Assembly (NCBI GenBank): GCA_963576735.1 | Contig: OY755173.1 | Location: 17,578,873 to 17,642,872 of the forward strand | Direction: 5' to 3' | DNA from: Bedellia somnulentella | Taxonomy: Eukaryota; Arthropoda; Insecta; Lepidoptera; Bedelliidae | Length of the DNA stretch: 64,000 nucleotides | Shown: positions 57,301 to 64,000 of the stretch, piece by piece | Numbering within the stretch: position 1 is the stretch's first letter | How the letters are laid out: every line of letters begins with the position of its first letter | Position numbers and translations under genes: made by a program | Notes under the pieces: generated by a model | Told to the model about the DNA's origin: nothing | Database searches by the model: none | Seen by the model: the letters and a program-made list of their open reading frames with translations, nothing else

Positions 57301-57556
57301 CCTCCTAGCGAGAAAGGTCGCGAGCAAAGACACGGACGTGCGCTGGTATTTCCCTCAGTTCGCTGGAGACCCTCACAGCCTTCGGGACGTGCAAATATTC
57401 ATACTAAACATGTTCGCAAACGTTCGCCGGGAACCAAAGACTACCCTCTACCATCACTTCACTACCGCGATAGACACTCACAATATAGAAGTGGTTTTCA
57501 ATTCAGTTAAAGACACTATCTTAAACAGAAACCTCGAATCTTTAATGCTGCAGTGA
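36346..57556 (+). CDS. cta: G protein alpha subunit, G12/13 class (concertina)
   Basis: Three coding exons, 36346-36846, 54348-54616 and 57199-57556, encode 375 residues; the usual length of the class is about 375-380. Joins are GTGAGT/CCAG (phase 0) and GTAACT/CCAG (phase 2). Landmarks are an N-terminal cysteine cluster (Cys 8, 10, 11, 17) suited to palmitoylation, the P-loop GAGESGKS at 58-65, switch I RKATKG with catalytic Arg 197 and Thr 200, DVGGQ at 219-223, NKSD at 288-291 and the FTTAIDT segment near the C terminus. The ending LESLMLQ is the G12/13 type. In flies concertina relays Folded gastrulation signals to RhoGEF2 for apical constriction. The ATG at 36346 was chosen over an in-frame upstream TTG. 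Intron 1 is 17.5 kb and largely transposons. Confidence 0.95.
36847..38880. other. cta intron 1, proximal part
   Basis: A+T-rich intron sequence with no recognised repeat. The 135-residue open frame at 36857-37264 continues from the splice donor and has no family features. Confidence 0.45.
38900..39205 (+). repeat. Degenerate repeat ending in ACAGACAGACAGACA
   Basis: It has a layout like 14195-15130: CGCGCCATCTAGTATAC, ATTAGTAACGATT, then ACAGACAGACAGACATTTT and GGCTTCAGTATC. Class unknown. Confidence 0.45.
39790..39955 (-). repeat. RTE 3'-end fragment
   Basis: CCCCATTGGGGAAGGCAGAGACTATCGATC and CGTACGATGCTGGCAAACCTC match the 3' end of the full RTE. It is diverged and truncated. Confidence 0.75.
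40235..40320 (-). repeat. SINE-like family B, 3' part
   Basis: TACATATACTCACGGCAATAAATCCC followed by GGGGTAGCCAGAGCTTCAGAGC, the 3' third of the family in reverse. Confidence 0.75.
40480..41145 (+). pseudogene. RTE C-terminal relic
   Basis: It reads in the plus direction as [27 protein letters not shown] and later GRPRRT-like codons, matching residues from about 835 to the end of the intact RTE protein. Several frame breaks and stops are present. The tail ends GACGTGAGTATAT at about 41145. Confidence 0.85.
41395..41660 (-). repeat. SINE-like family B (full copy)
   Basis: It runs in reverse from TACATATACTCACGGCCATAAATCCC to TTCTAAGCCGACACAACA. The internal order of landmarks is complete. 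Confidence 0.8.
42488..43280 (-). pseudogene. RTE 3' fragment, about 0.8 kb
   Basis: In reverse it covers the 3' end and the C-terminal coding part back to about residue 780, including [21 protein letters not shown] and SECWVWQK. It contains small deletions and stop codons. The tail is the same CATA microsatellite. Confidence 0.85.
43525..43792. mobile_element. Foldback element with TTAGGGCC ends
   Basis: The arms of about 120 bases are inverted copies: TTAGGGCC at the left, GGCCCTAA at the right. Both contain GGCATGGCATGGC and the block CTTTGCC or GGCAAAGGATTTCGGTACAGAT, and end inward at GACACAACGATGCC and its complement. The left arm has extra ATGGC repeats. It is non-coding. The target duplication is unclear because the ends themselves are TTA/TAA. 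Confidence 0.8.
43857..44909 (+). repeat. Tandem duplication unit, copy 1
   Basis: A 1053-bp unit begins TAAACTTGAAACATATAATCG. It is repeated almost identically at 44910-45213 plus 46461-47208, the second copy being split by a Helitron. Only about three base differences were seen by eye, two of them adjacent at a GCA versus CAA codon. Confidence 0.88.
44172..44674 (+). mobile_element. 503-bp unclassified element flanked by ATAATATATA, with short ORF
   Basis: The block between GTGGTTTGG and GGCCACGACAT is flanked by the same ten bases ATAATATATA (44162-44171 and 44675-44684). A frame from ATG 44329 reads [18 protein letters not shown] and goes on to [19 protein letters not shown], about 60 plausible residues before a possible splice donor (CAG then GTCACC). 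Motifs such as ATCTACGATNTGGCC and TCATGAAATG recur inside in both directions. I do not recognise the family. A second copy lies at 46472-46974. Confidence 0.5.
45214..46460 (+). mobile_element. Non-autonomous Helitron 1
   Basis: It begins TCAATACATAG and ends CGGGTCGCTAG, that is 5' TC and 3' CTAG (CTRR). The host base is A before and T after, with no target duplication. A stem ACCCG...CGGGT stands just before the CTAG terminus. It shares its 5' 590 bases and 3' end with Helitron 2 at 48496-49527 but lacks the helicase segment. A 187-bp foreign insert lies at 45809-45995. Confidence 0.92.
45809..45995 (+). repeat. 187-bp structured, A-tailed insert inside Helitron 1
   Basis: It is flanked by direct CTTCGCC (45802-45808 and 45996-46002) and absent from Helitron 2 at the same place. 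It is G+C-rich and has a stem GGGCGGC/GCCGCCC with a five-base loop at about 45850-45868. At 45921-45973 there is a perfect 22-bp stem (ACCGGTGGGGAAATCC on the left) with a nine-base loop, directly followed by an A-rich tail. The layout is that of a retroposed structured RNA. Identity unknown. Confidence 0.7.
46472..46974 (+). mobile_element. Second copy of the 503-bp unclassified element
   Basis: Identical in layout to 44172-44674 and part of duplication copy 2. The short ORF differs by one residue (FQNYEK here, FANYEK in copy 1) and one silent change. Confidence 0.5.
47338..47830 (+). repeat. tRNA-SINE family C, carrying a nested family D SINE
   Basis: It starts with a tRNA-like box A (GATAGCTCAGTGGGTAG) and continues through family C landmarks (AAAGTCTTATATGTG, then after the insert GGTTAATTAACGA, CACGTGAGTACACT, CAGGTGACAATGTCACGTGA). 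It is split at 47446-47585 by family D. Confidence 0.8.
47446..47585 (-). repeat. tRNA-derived SINE family D with 13-bp duplication
   Basis: It is flanked by AGTCTTATATGTG at 47433-47445 and 47586-47598. On the minus strand the centre reads TGGCTCAATTGGCAGAGCG (box A) and GCGGGTTCGATTCCCGC (T-arm with box B), with an anticodon-like arm TCGGG/CCCGA between. There is no acceptor stem, so it is a SINE and not a tRNA gene. Other copies are at 60155-60300 (plus) and 17086-17216 (broken). Confidence 0.85.
47900..48170 (-). repeat. Diverged tRNA-SINE family C copy
   Basis: Reverse-order blocks TTCTGAACATGTCGTGACATTGTCACC, CAACTTAGCCATGTGGGGTTCC and AAGAAAAAACGAATTGGTGTAAGCCCGACC are all present. 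The tRNA-like end is degraded near 48150. Confidence 0.7.
48496..49527 (+). mobile_element. Helitron 2 with helicase remnant
   Basis: It starts TCAATACATAG after A and ends GGGTCGCTAG before T, with the ACCCG...CGGGT stem near the 3' end. The 5' part is nearly identical to Helitron 1. In place of the rest of the autonomous element it has only the end of the Rep-helicase gene. Confidence 0.92.
49114..49479 (+). pseudogene. C-terminal part of Helitron Rep-helicase (Pif1-like)
   Basis: An open frame gives [21 protein letters not shown] and [19 protein letters not shown] (helicase motif V region), then [13 protein letters not shown] (motif VI), ending at TAG 49477-49479. These are the last motifs of the Pif1-like superfamily 1B helicase of Helitrons. 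The Rep HUH nuclease and helicase motifs I-IV are absent, so the fragment cannot function alone. Confidence 0.9.
49528..50382. other. cta intron 1, A+T-rich segment
   Basis: No gene or recognised repeat. Confidence 0.4.
50572..50840 (+). repeat. RTE 3' relic split by a MITE
   Basis: AAAAGAGCATGTATGAAAATATT...GAGGTTTACCAG before the MITE and CAGGATCGTACTAAGCGGCGATCAATCG after it together match the RTE 3' end in the plus direction. The MITE at 50627-50766 sits between CAG triplets. Confidence 0.8.
50627..50766. mobile_element. 140-bp MITE, AAGGGCAAGCACGAGC family (copy 2)
   Basis: Inverted ends AAGGGCAAGCACGAGC and GCTCGTGCTTGC, flanked by CAG on both sides (50624-50626 and 50767-50769). It is inserted in an RTE relic, so it is younger than that relic. 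Confidence 0.85.
50994..51213 (+). repeat. SINE-like family B (copy)
   Basis: Family landmarks run in order from GTCTTAGAATGTCACTACC to GGGATTTATGGCCGTGAGTATAT. Confidence 0.78.
51217..51577 (-). repeat. tRNA-SINE family C, best-preserved copy
   Basis: It runs from ATAACATAACATAAACGTTCACG to CCCACTGGGCTATCACGG. Read on the minus strand it begins with a tRNA-like GTGATAGCCCAGTGGGTAG head and ends in an A/T tail. It abuts the family B copy before it. Confidence 0.8.
51758..52743. mobile_element. Candidate element bounded by 34-bp inverted repeats
   Basis: GTTTGCAATAGAATCCAACAATCATGTAAACAAA at 51758-51791 is exactly inverted at 52710-52743. Between them are a tandem repeat (51893-52060) and A+T-rich sequence. 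No coding potential was found and no duplication was resolved, so it could also be a remnant inversion. Confidence 0.45.
51893..52060. repeat. Tandem repeat, unit about 70-75 bp, just over two copies
   Basis: The unit contains ATAGACTA, CAGTAGGATAGGTACTAAAATAAAACTGACTA and ATAGATTAAATATA; a third, shortened copy follows. Confidence 0.75.
53166..53612. mobile_element. MITE with AATAGGCTATTTGACT ends
   Basis: The left end AATAGGCTATTTGACT is exactly inverted at the right end (53597-53612). The 447-bp interior has no ORF of interest. No clear target duplication was seen. Confidence 0.65.
54153..54292. mobile_element. 140-bp MITE, AAGGGCAAGCACGAGCG family (copy 3)
   Basis: Same ends and interior as copies 1 and 2. 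It lies only 55 bases before cta exon 2. The flanks are CAG on the left and CTG on the right, so the duplication is not perfect here. Confidence 0.85.
55424..55672 (-). repeat. SINE-like family B (full copy)
   Basis: In reverse it goes from CATATACTCACGGCTACAAATCCC to TTCTAAGCCGACAATACACAG. All landmarks are present. Confidence 0.82.
56104..56345 (+). repeat. SINE-like family B (copy)
   Basis: From TTAGAATGTCACTACCCC to TTTATGGTCGTGAGTATATG with a TATG tail. Confidence 0.8.
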
Positions 57557-60154
57557 TAAGGGTTTAAGTGATTGTGATGTTACTTTATATTCGGGTGATA
57601 TTACCCACCATTTTTGTAGCCGCTTATATAGGGGCAAAGTTTGTATAGTCTTTGTATAACTGTAATTATAGCAATTTGTATATCAGTATATTTATGACCA
57701 AAAAGTATGTAGATTTTGCACATGAATTTATGTTATGAATATGGGACACTAGGGTTTTTACTGTTTTAAATCAGGGCTGCAAAATGATAGGTTACAATAA
57801 ATTACGTCTAAAATAAAAGTAGAACTTATAATGTCAGACTATCAAATGGTTTAAATAGACAAGATTATTTAATTTTAATAAAATACGTTACACGTTTAAA
57901 AACTATTCATTCCAAGTTATATTGCTATTTACTTTTCACTATTTTTTCTTACGAAAATCACACATTATTTGAAAAATTCTCACATTACCGATCCTTTTGC
58001 TATGTGGTATTGGCAGATTATAGATTATAAGTTGGCTCCAGAGATTTAAGAATATATTCTCCATTTTGCAGCCCTATTTAAAATCTTTAATATTTAAGAT
58101 AACAAAGAGCTAATGAAGTACACGTCTCAAGTAAAATATGTATATACGCTATCATTTGTGATATTCAGATATAGATCGTTTAGACGAGAAGCGAATATAT
58201 GTATTGAATTTAATGAGAAATACTGCCTAATTGTTATATTGCGACTGAATTTTATGCGACCATGTTTTGTACGGTGCTACAAACAACTTAGTGTAGATCA
58301 GAGTCCCGATACATAAATACTAAAAACGAAATTTTCTTAACAACGCGTCAATCAAGTATCTATTAGGGTGAAAGTGGTTTATAGTATAAATGCTCTAAAT
58401 GTTCCATTTAGTTGATCAATTAGAAATTAACATTACATTTTTATAATTTTGTATTCAATTTTGCATATATTTAAGACGAATCGATGACTTATCTCACAAT
58501 CTATCTATATCTATAAGTTTACTGAGCAAAACAAAAAATGTGCCAAGTATTTTCTGAAAATTTAATACACAATTATTTGATGTTCTACTACAGCTTAAAA
58601 GTTATCCGGAGAGTACAAAACTATGACGTAACTTTTATTTAAATAAGAACATGTGATAAAACAAAACTTCAGTAAATATATTAATAAAACTTTCTTTAAT
58701 AAAACTCACTTTACAATTTTATTATAGCTTAAAACTTTATTATCAAAAAACCTGACGCCTCCAATCGGCTACTGAACAGAAGATAATTAGTGATTTAAAA
58801 ATTGTTTGTAGAACCGTACAGATATGTGTTGTCCAGGCGATATCTTAATTTATATTGAATTCAGTTTTTAGTTGGCTATTGCAGTGCCAAGAAAATGTAT
58901 TACTCCGTGAATACTAAAACAACATGAGGCTCAATTTAAATGTGAAATTTTTGTAGCAAAGATATTAGTTAAGCTGTATTTGTTTATTTTGATGTTATTT
59001 ATTTACTTCTCTGTGATCTGGTATAGTTGGATATACAACGATAGTTTTTTTTGTAAATCTTTACAAGGCGATGTTAAACGAACAAGTTTTTTTCTCATAA
59101 ATATTCCGTCCCTCGCGCACAAACACGATGACAAAGACATGTAAATCTTTTAATTTGTATATATTAACTTTTTTATTTGTGTATAAAACTTAATTTGTAT
59201 ATTTAAAGGGCACAACTTTAGTCACGAACAAATCTGTGCCGATTATAACCGAACATACTCATGTTTAAGTAATATTTTTAAATTATGCATAATATGTGTA
59301 TAAATATTGACCATAATAATTATACTCGAATAGTGTTAAGTTTCATAAGCTTTAGACTATTTATTTCCAAATTAGTTGGTACATTTTAACGTATAGTTAT
59401 TATTAGATGGTGTTGTTATTTATTATTTTTTATACAAACTTAATTTGAGGCTAGGTATGAAATGTACAATTGAATGAAGTTTAAAAAGGTCCAAATTTTG
59501 TCTGCGCAATGATTGGTGAGGAATAAAAAGATCAATGTCTTTTTTATCTAATCAAGTTGACCAAATTCACATCTTTATCATCCCGCAAATTTTTATTCAT
59601 GATTTCACCAACATTTTTATCAGAATTAAAATATAAGTTTGTCGACATTATTGTTGATATTCTTCTAGAATCGGATTTAAAATCATTGATTAAAACAAGA
59701 TCTGTAATAACTTCACTATTTAATTCACCAAATGTAATAACAAATTATTATTCATGGAATAACTTATTATTAAGCTATTTGGGCAACTTAAATAAATTCA
59801 TTTGTACAGCTATTTGTATGATTAAAACAATTAATTGATATAATTGAGGTATTTTCAATTAATTTCAGTAATTGAGGCTTTAAATAAAGTGAGAAATGTG
59901 CATTTAAAATTTGTGCCATTATTTTATGCACGCAATAATTCCATACTTTAATTTAATTTCTTTTCAATATGATGAATAATAATCAAACTAGAGCAATAAT
60001 GCTAGTTGATATATGATTTTGGAACAGTTAAATATATAATATATTGTTTTTAATGCCTCTGGTAACTTTTTATTTTGAATGTGATGGTTTATTGGTGCTG
60101 GGAAATTTCTGGCAATCACACTATAATTTTGCGGCGTAAAAATTTATTTAATTT
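57557..60154. other. cta 3' region and A+T-rich intergenic sequence
   Basis: It includes the 3' untranslated region of cta; candidate polyadenylation signals AATAAA or ATAAAA occur near 57800-57890 and again near 58680-58700. No gene or recognised repeat follows. Open frames at 58113-58316 and 59557-59838 have no family features. Confidence 0.45.
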
Positions 60155-60300
60155 GAATGTTTTTGACATGAGGACCTCATGTGGGAATTTTTACTGATCA
60201 ATTGGCAGAGCGACGGGGGCGTATACCCGTGGTCGCGGTTTCGAATCCCGCCGGTTTCAAAATTTTTCTTTCTTTTATTCATCTTTTATTTGTTAGTAAA
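60155..60300 (+). repeat. tRNA-derived SINE family D (copy)
   Basis: ACCTCATGTGGGAATTTTTAC is followed by CAATTGGCAGAGCGACGGGGGCGTATACCCGTGG and GGTTTCGAATCCCGCC, then AAAATTTTTCTTTC. It matches 47446-47585 in opposite orientation. Confidence 0.82.
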
Positions 60301-62475
60301 AAATATTTTTGATAGATTGAAAATATAACATTTATTCTTTTATGTTGAATTAGTTATCCTATGAAAATTTTGTGTCATTTTATTTAAAAATACATTGATA
60401 TTAAGTCCCCACATAGAACATTTAAATTTATTTATAATAATATCATCTATGAATGAATTTTAAATTTTTTTACACATCTTCACAGGTTAGTTTTTATTTT
60501 CTCGATGTAAAACATTTGAAACTTAAATTCAGTTGTTTTTTTATATGATCTGATAAATCACGAGGGCCGGTTGCACGCACAAAAAAACGTTCTGTGAGAC
60601 CGCGGAACTTTGTCAACTTCTTTATCATATTTCTTTTCGCCCGTACATTCAAACTATTTTGCGATGAAGTCTACTCATTAGCGTGCCTTAAAACGTACCA
60701 TACAGAAAAAGCTAACAGTAAGCCCACTAAACCAGCCTATCATATATCATTCATTCAATCATTCAGGAATGAAAATCTAGTTGAATCTGTATTTCAAACA
60801 AGCTTCAGGTTATTCTAATAATATTTATTGTTGTGTTAATGTAGTTTAGCGAAGTTAGCTAGCTACTTTTGTTATTTGAAATATATACATTATATGTTAT
60901 TATATCGGTAAATGACTGGCTTAACTAGATAGTAGTTTACATAGAGCTACAGAAAATACGACTTAATATAAGCATAATTTACACTTTTGTAAAAGTAATT
61001 ATACTATTTAAGTACATATTCAATACTATTTCACAGCAATAAAAGTCATACGGCCAATATTGTATGTTCGTGGCATTTAAATTGGGTTTATATTCATGTT
61101 AGAATCTTTTAGGAGCGTTTTTTAAGTACAAAGTGATCGATAATTAAGTTATTTACAAAGGCCTATATATTTCGTAAATTGATGTTATTTAATTTGTGAT
61201 GAACAAGGTTAAAGACACATAAATTTCACTGAACCATGGTAGGTTGGGTAGGTCAGGATTGCACCTAGGTAGATGAAGACATTAAAATAGTATCGTTTCC
61301 GCCTTTGATGAAAAGATGAACGTATATTCCAACTAAAATCAACAGGTTAAGTTAAACAAAAATAAAATGGGGATAGCGGTTTCTGTGTGAATGAATGGCC
61401 AAAATTTTATTTTTATGTAATTCAGAATTATTGCAAATTATGGCCACCTTTGATTAAAAGTAGATCTAAACCGTATGAGAACAGACTTACCGTAATACCT
61501 TTTTTGTTAGAAAACTATATATGAATCAGGCGGGCAAACATACCATTGCGCCCACTTGCACAGCTTAGTACTAATCCAGTAATTAACAACGGAAGCCAGC
61601 ATGACTGAAATAGAGGTATTTGGAATTGTGTAAGTGTGAAAGAGATGGTTGTTCGTTCCATTCAATTCTTGTTCTTTCCATTCAATTCTTGAGATGGGAA
61701 TTAGAATCACTCTTTAATTTAGTTTCAGGGACGCGAACAAATAATATGTCTAGTTTTAACTAAAATTTCACCATTCCAGATATATGTGTTACCAGCAAAA
61801 AAACAATTGGCTACGTAAAATTCTGGAAGTCGAAAAATTTAAATATTTAATATCCATGTTTGACAATGTTTAAATAAAATTATTATTGCGTTCATAATAA
61901 TTTTTTTACAATGGTTTACTGTTAGAGTAAATTTCTTTATTCTGATAATTATTCATTGTTGAATTTATTCGATTCCCAAGTTATTTATTTTATTATGTTT
62001 TTTTATGGTGACAACTGCAACAATAGTCATTTTTATTTTTTCGTTTTTAAAACTCATTTCTATTGTCACTTTGAAATAATTACTCAAATTATTTTCTTGA
62101 GAAAAATATCTCATTTTTGAGAGGGTATTTATAATTGTATAAAAGCCTTAGGAAATGTTTCAAAGGGACAGCAGAGACCAACCATTTCTTAATTATAGCA
62201 ATAAATCAACGAAGTTGATTGTGTGAATGTTGTATGTGTAAATATAATTAATGGAAAGGTGTTATTTTATTATTGTAAAGCGCGCTACGAAATGTAAACT
62301 AAGTTTTTACAATCGAGTTGTTAATAATATTACAGTGGTGACAATATCTTTTGGAATTCCTCAATATTTTGTATACAGCCTTAATATTTATTGTACAGTG
62401 TAATAAAACACCATGCATGTATAATTTCTTGTTTTATTTTCAATTTTTGTGAGATCAAATAACAACTAAGTAACA
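60301..62475. other. A+T-rich intergenic sequence
   Basis: No gene or clear repeat. A short direct duplication of TTCCATTCAATTCTTG occurs at about 61657-61691. Confidence 0.4.
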
Positions 62476-62858
62476 ACCGTGATAGCTCAGTGGGTAGAAA
62501 ACCGCTTATCGTGGAGACAATGAGGGTCAAAATCCCGGCGGGCTGATTATGTATCTTTAGCGACCGCGATTGTGTCGCAAGTTGCAATATTGTCGCTGTC
62601 AAATGTGTCAGATCGCCATAATCAGGGGGCCGGTCGGGCCTGCACCAATTCTTCTTTTTAAGTCGTATCTGTGGTTAATTCATCATGGGTGTAAACGGTG
62701 AGGAAAACCAAATGGATAAGTTGTACTTTTGTCATGTGACAGAGTATTTGTAAAAAACCGCGATAGGCCTGTCCCCTGTCACTTGAGTACACTGTCCAAG
62801 CAAAACGTGGGTACTCTGAACACCAGGTGACAATGTCACGTGATGTTCAGAAGTATTA
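62476..62858 (+). repeat. tRNA-SINE family C (copy)
   Basis: The head is GTGATAGCTCAGTGGGTAG; the body has GGCCTGCACCAATTCTTC, AAGTCGTATCTGTGGTTAATTCATCATGG and CACCAGGTGACAATGTCACGTGATGTTCAG. Its 3' end is replaced by a family A SINE. Confidence 0.8.
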
Positions 62859-63080
62859 CGACAGCCATGGCCGAGTGGATGGAGTATGCGGGTTCGATCC
62901 TCACTGAGGGCAACATTTATGTGATGAGCATAAATTATTGTTTCTTAGTCTTTGGTATTATTTATATGTTTATCATGTAATATTAAATAATATCGTTGAG
63001 TTAGTATCCCATAATACAAGTTATTTCGTAACTTGAGCTGTGACTGTGTGACTGTGTATAATATGTCCGTATATATTTAT
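62859..63080 (+). repeat. tRNA-derived SINE family A (copy 2)
   Basis: CGACAGCCATGGCCGAGTGGAT then GCGGGTTCGATCCTCACTGAGGGC and ATTTATGTGATGAGCATAAAT, matching 1989-2240. The middle of the tRNA-like part is deleted relative to copy 1. Confidence 0.78.
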
Positions 63081-63372
63081 TTCTGGGTATCTTTTAGATT
63101 CTCGCCTCTCCCATGGCCGAAAAAGAAAATAAAATTTTAATTTAAATGGGAGAGGCGGTACTCCCCGACAAAAGCACAGTCGGTCGGTGTCAGTCAGACC
63201 GATCTTGACAACGCGACATATAGTTGGCCGTGTGAAAAACAATCTTAGCCGTAAATATAAAAAAAAACTACTACAAAATGAAAGTGTATTGAGTAAGTAA
63301 GTATTAGGTATAACACGATGAGATGTTGAAAGTATATTTCGGATGTTTTATTATTATGACACTTTGATGTAT

Positions 63373-63600
63373 CATACATACATACATACATATACTCACG
63401 CCGTTAATTCCCATTGGGGTGGGCAGAGACTATTGATCGCCATTTCCTACGATCCTGGCAAACCTCTCTACACGAATGTAAACGAAGCTAGAGAGCTTCG
63501 TCTACATCCATCAATCTTTTCATACATGCTCTTTTATTCTTCATACTTCGGACGCCTGCCTTTTTGAGTACACTCTCAATTTGGTGCAAGTCTGTCAAAT
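63373..63600 (-). repeat. RTE 3'-end fragment
   Basis: CATACATATACTCACGCCGTTAATTCCC and GGGCAGAGACTATTGATCGCC lead into the C-terminal coding end (reverse orientation). It contains a small local rearrangement where CTAGAGAG recurs near 63463-63497. Confidence 0.82.
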
Positions 63601-63700
63601 CATACTTCGCAAAAACCAATAATACACTGAATTCTAAATTCTACGGTTCCGTAAAGAGAAGAGATACCAAGAAAACCGTGAAAGCCAAGTTTTAGTATTT

Positions 63701-64000
63701 ATACTAGCTGTGCCCGCGACTTCGTTCGCGTGATTGTCGAGAACAAAAAAACGTCGTTTAGTTAAGAGTATATAACCTTTTTGAAATAAAATAAAGAACC
63801 AATGAAATCTAATGCGGACACTTATTGTGATGTAGGAACTATTGAGTATTTTATAATGATATTTAGAAAATAATTACATTTTATTATTATTATATAATTA
63901 CAGTAGCCATTATCCAGTTGAAATAATAAAAGGTCGTAACTGTGTGTATCTCATTTGAATTAGTGTTTATTTAGATACAGTTACAGGGTTAGCCAAAGAT
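63701..64000 (+). repeat. Interspersed repeat beginning ACTAGCTGTGCCCGCGACTTCG
   Basis: The head GCTGTGCCCGCGACTTCGTTCGCGTG is a familiar lepidopteran repeat opening and relates to 1690-1982. It runs to the window edge. Confidence 0.5.

Noticed and set aside
59557..59838. 93-residue plus-strand frame
   Set aside because: A+T-rich composition, no conserved motif, no splice or promoter context; I cannot support it as a gene.
1..64000. CRISPR arrays, bacterial operons, rRNA genes
   Set aside because: No regularly spaced direct repeats, no ribosome-binding-site-led gene runs and no rRNA-like blocks were seen; spliced genes and retroelements show this is eukaryotic nuclear DNA.

Overview
This is a stretch of eukaryotic nuclear DNA, about two thirds A+T. 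It has four widely spaced, intron-containing, conserved animal genes in a dense mix of nested transposons. The repeat content (small Helitrons ending GGGTCGCTAG, RTE-type LINEs with TATG tails, tRNA-headed SINEs, a Transib) points to an insect, most likely a moth or butterfly. The species cannot be named from sequence alone.

Genes. (1) 445-1380, minus: a one-exon gene resembling POLR2M/Gdown1, the RNA polymerase II-associated protein. (2) 3223-10259, plus: RBM18, a small RRM protein, four coding exons, with a CR1-like LINE and an RTE scrap in its introns and one splice acceptor that lacks AG. (3) 28885-29169, minus: an unrecognised 94-residue protein whose stop lies 19 bases before the start of RRN3/TIF-IA (17459-28865, minus, seven coding exons, 556 residues), the RNA polymerase I initiation factor; the pair may be dicistronic. 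(4) 36346-57556, plus: concertina, the G-alpha-12/13 subunit, three coding exons, 375 residues, with a 17.5 kb first coding intron packed with mobile DNA.

Mobile DNA. The last RRN3 intron holds the most notable element: a Transib (RAG1-family) transposon at 17812-23646 with CACAGTGGT ends and a 5-bp CAATG target duplication. Its transposase has lost a central segment and is split by a full-length 3.2 kb RTE retrotransposon (19951-23157, 9-bp duplication, open 1033-residue ORF). A shared 10-mer near the two Transib ends lies at different distances from the heptamer (11 versus 21 bp), recalling the two-spacer layout of V(D)J signals. The first cta intron holds a 1.05 kb tandem duplication in which a Helitron entered only the second copy, so the empty site is present next to the filled one. 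That Helitron itself contains a 187-bp, strongly structured, A-tailed insertion. A second Helitron (48496-49527) keeps the C-terminal part of the helicase. Other elements are a CR1/Jockey-like LINE (about 4348-8431), a copia pol fragment (31485-32636), a PIF/Harbinger-like MITE, a three-copy 140-bp MITE family, several foldback elements and at least four SINE-like families. One SINE family shares its 3' tail with the RTE, which suggests the LINE mobilised it.

The intergenic blocks 10260-16570 and 57557-64000 contain repeats and A+T-rich sequence; I saw no further host genes there. Exon joins were inferred by eye from splice signals, reading phase and family similarity. No database search was possible.
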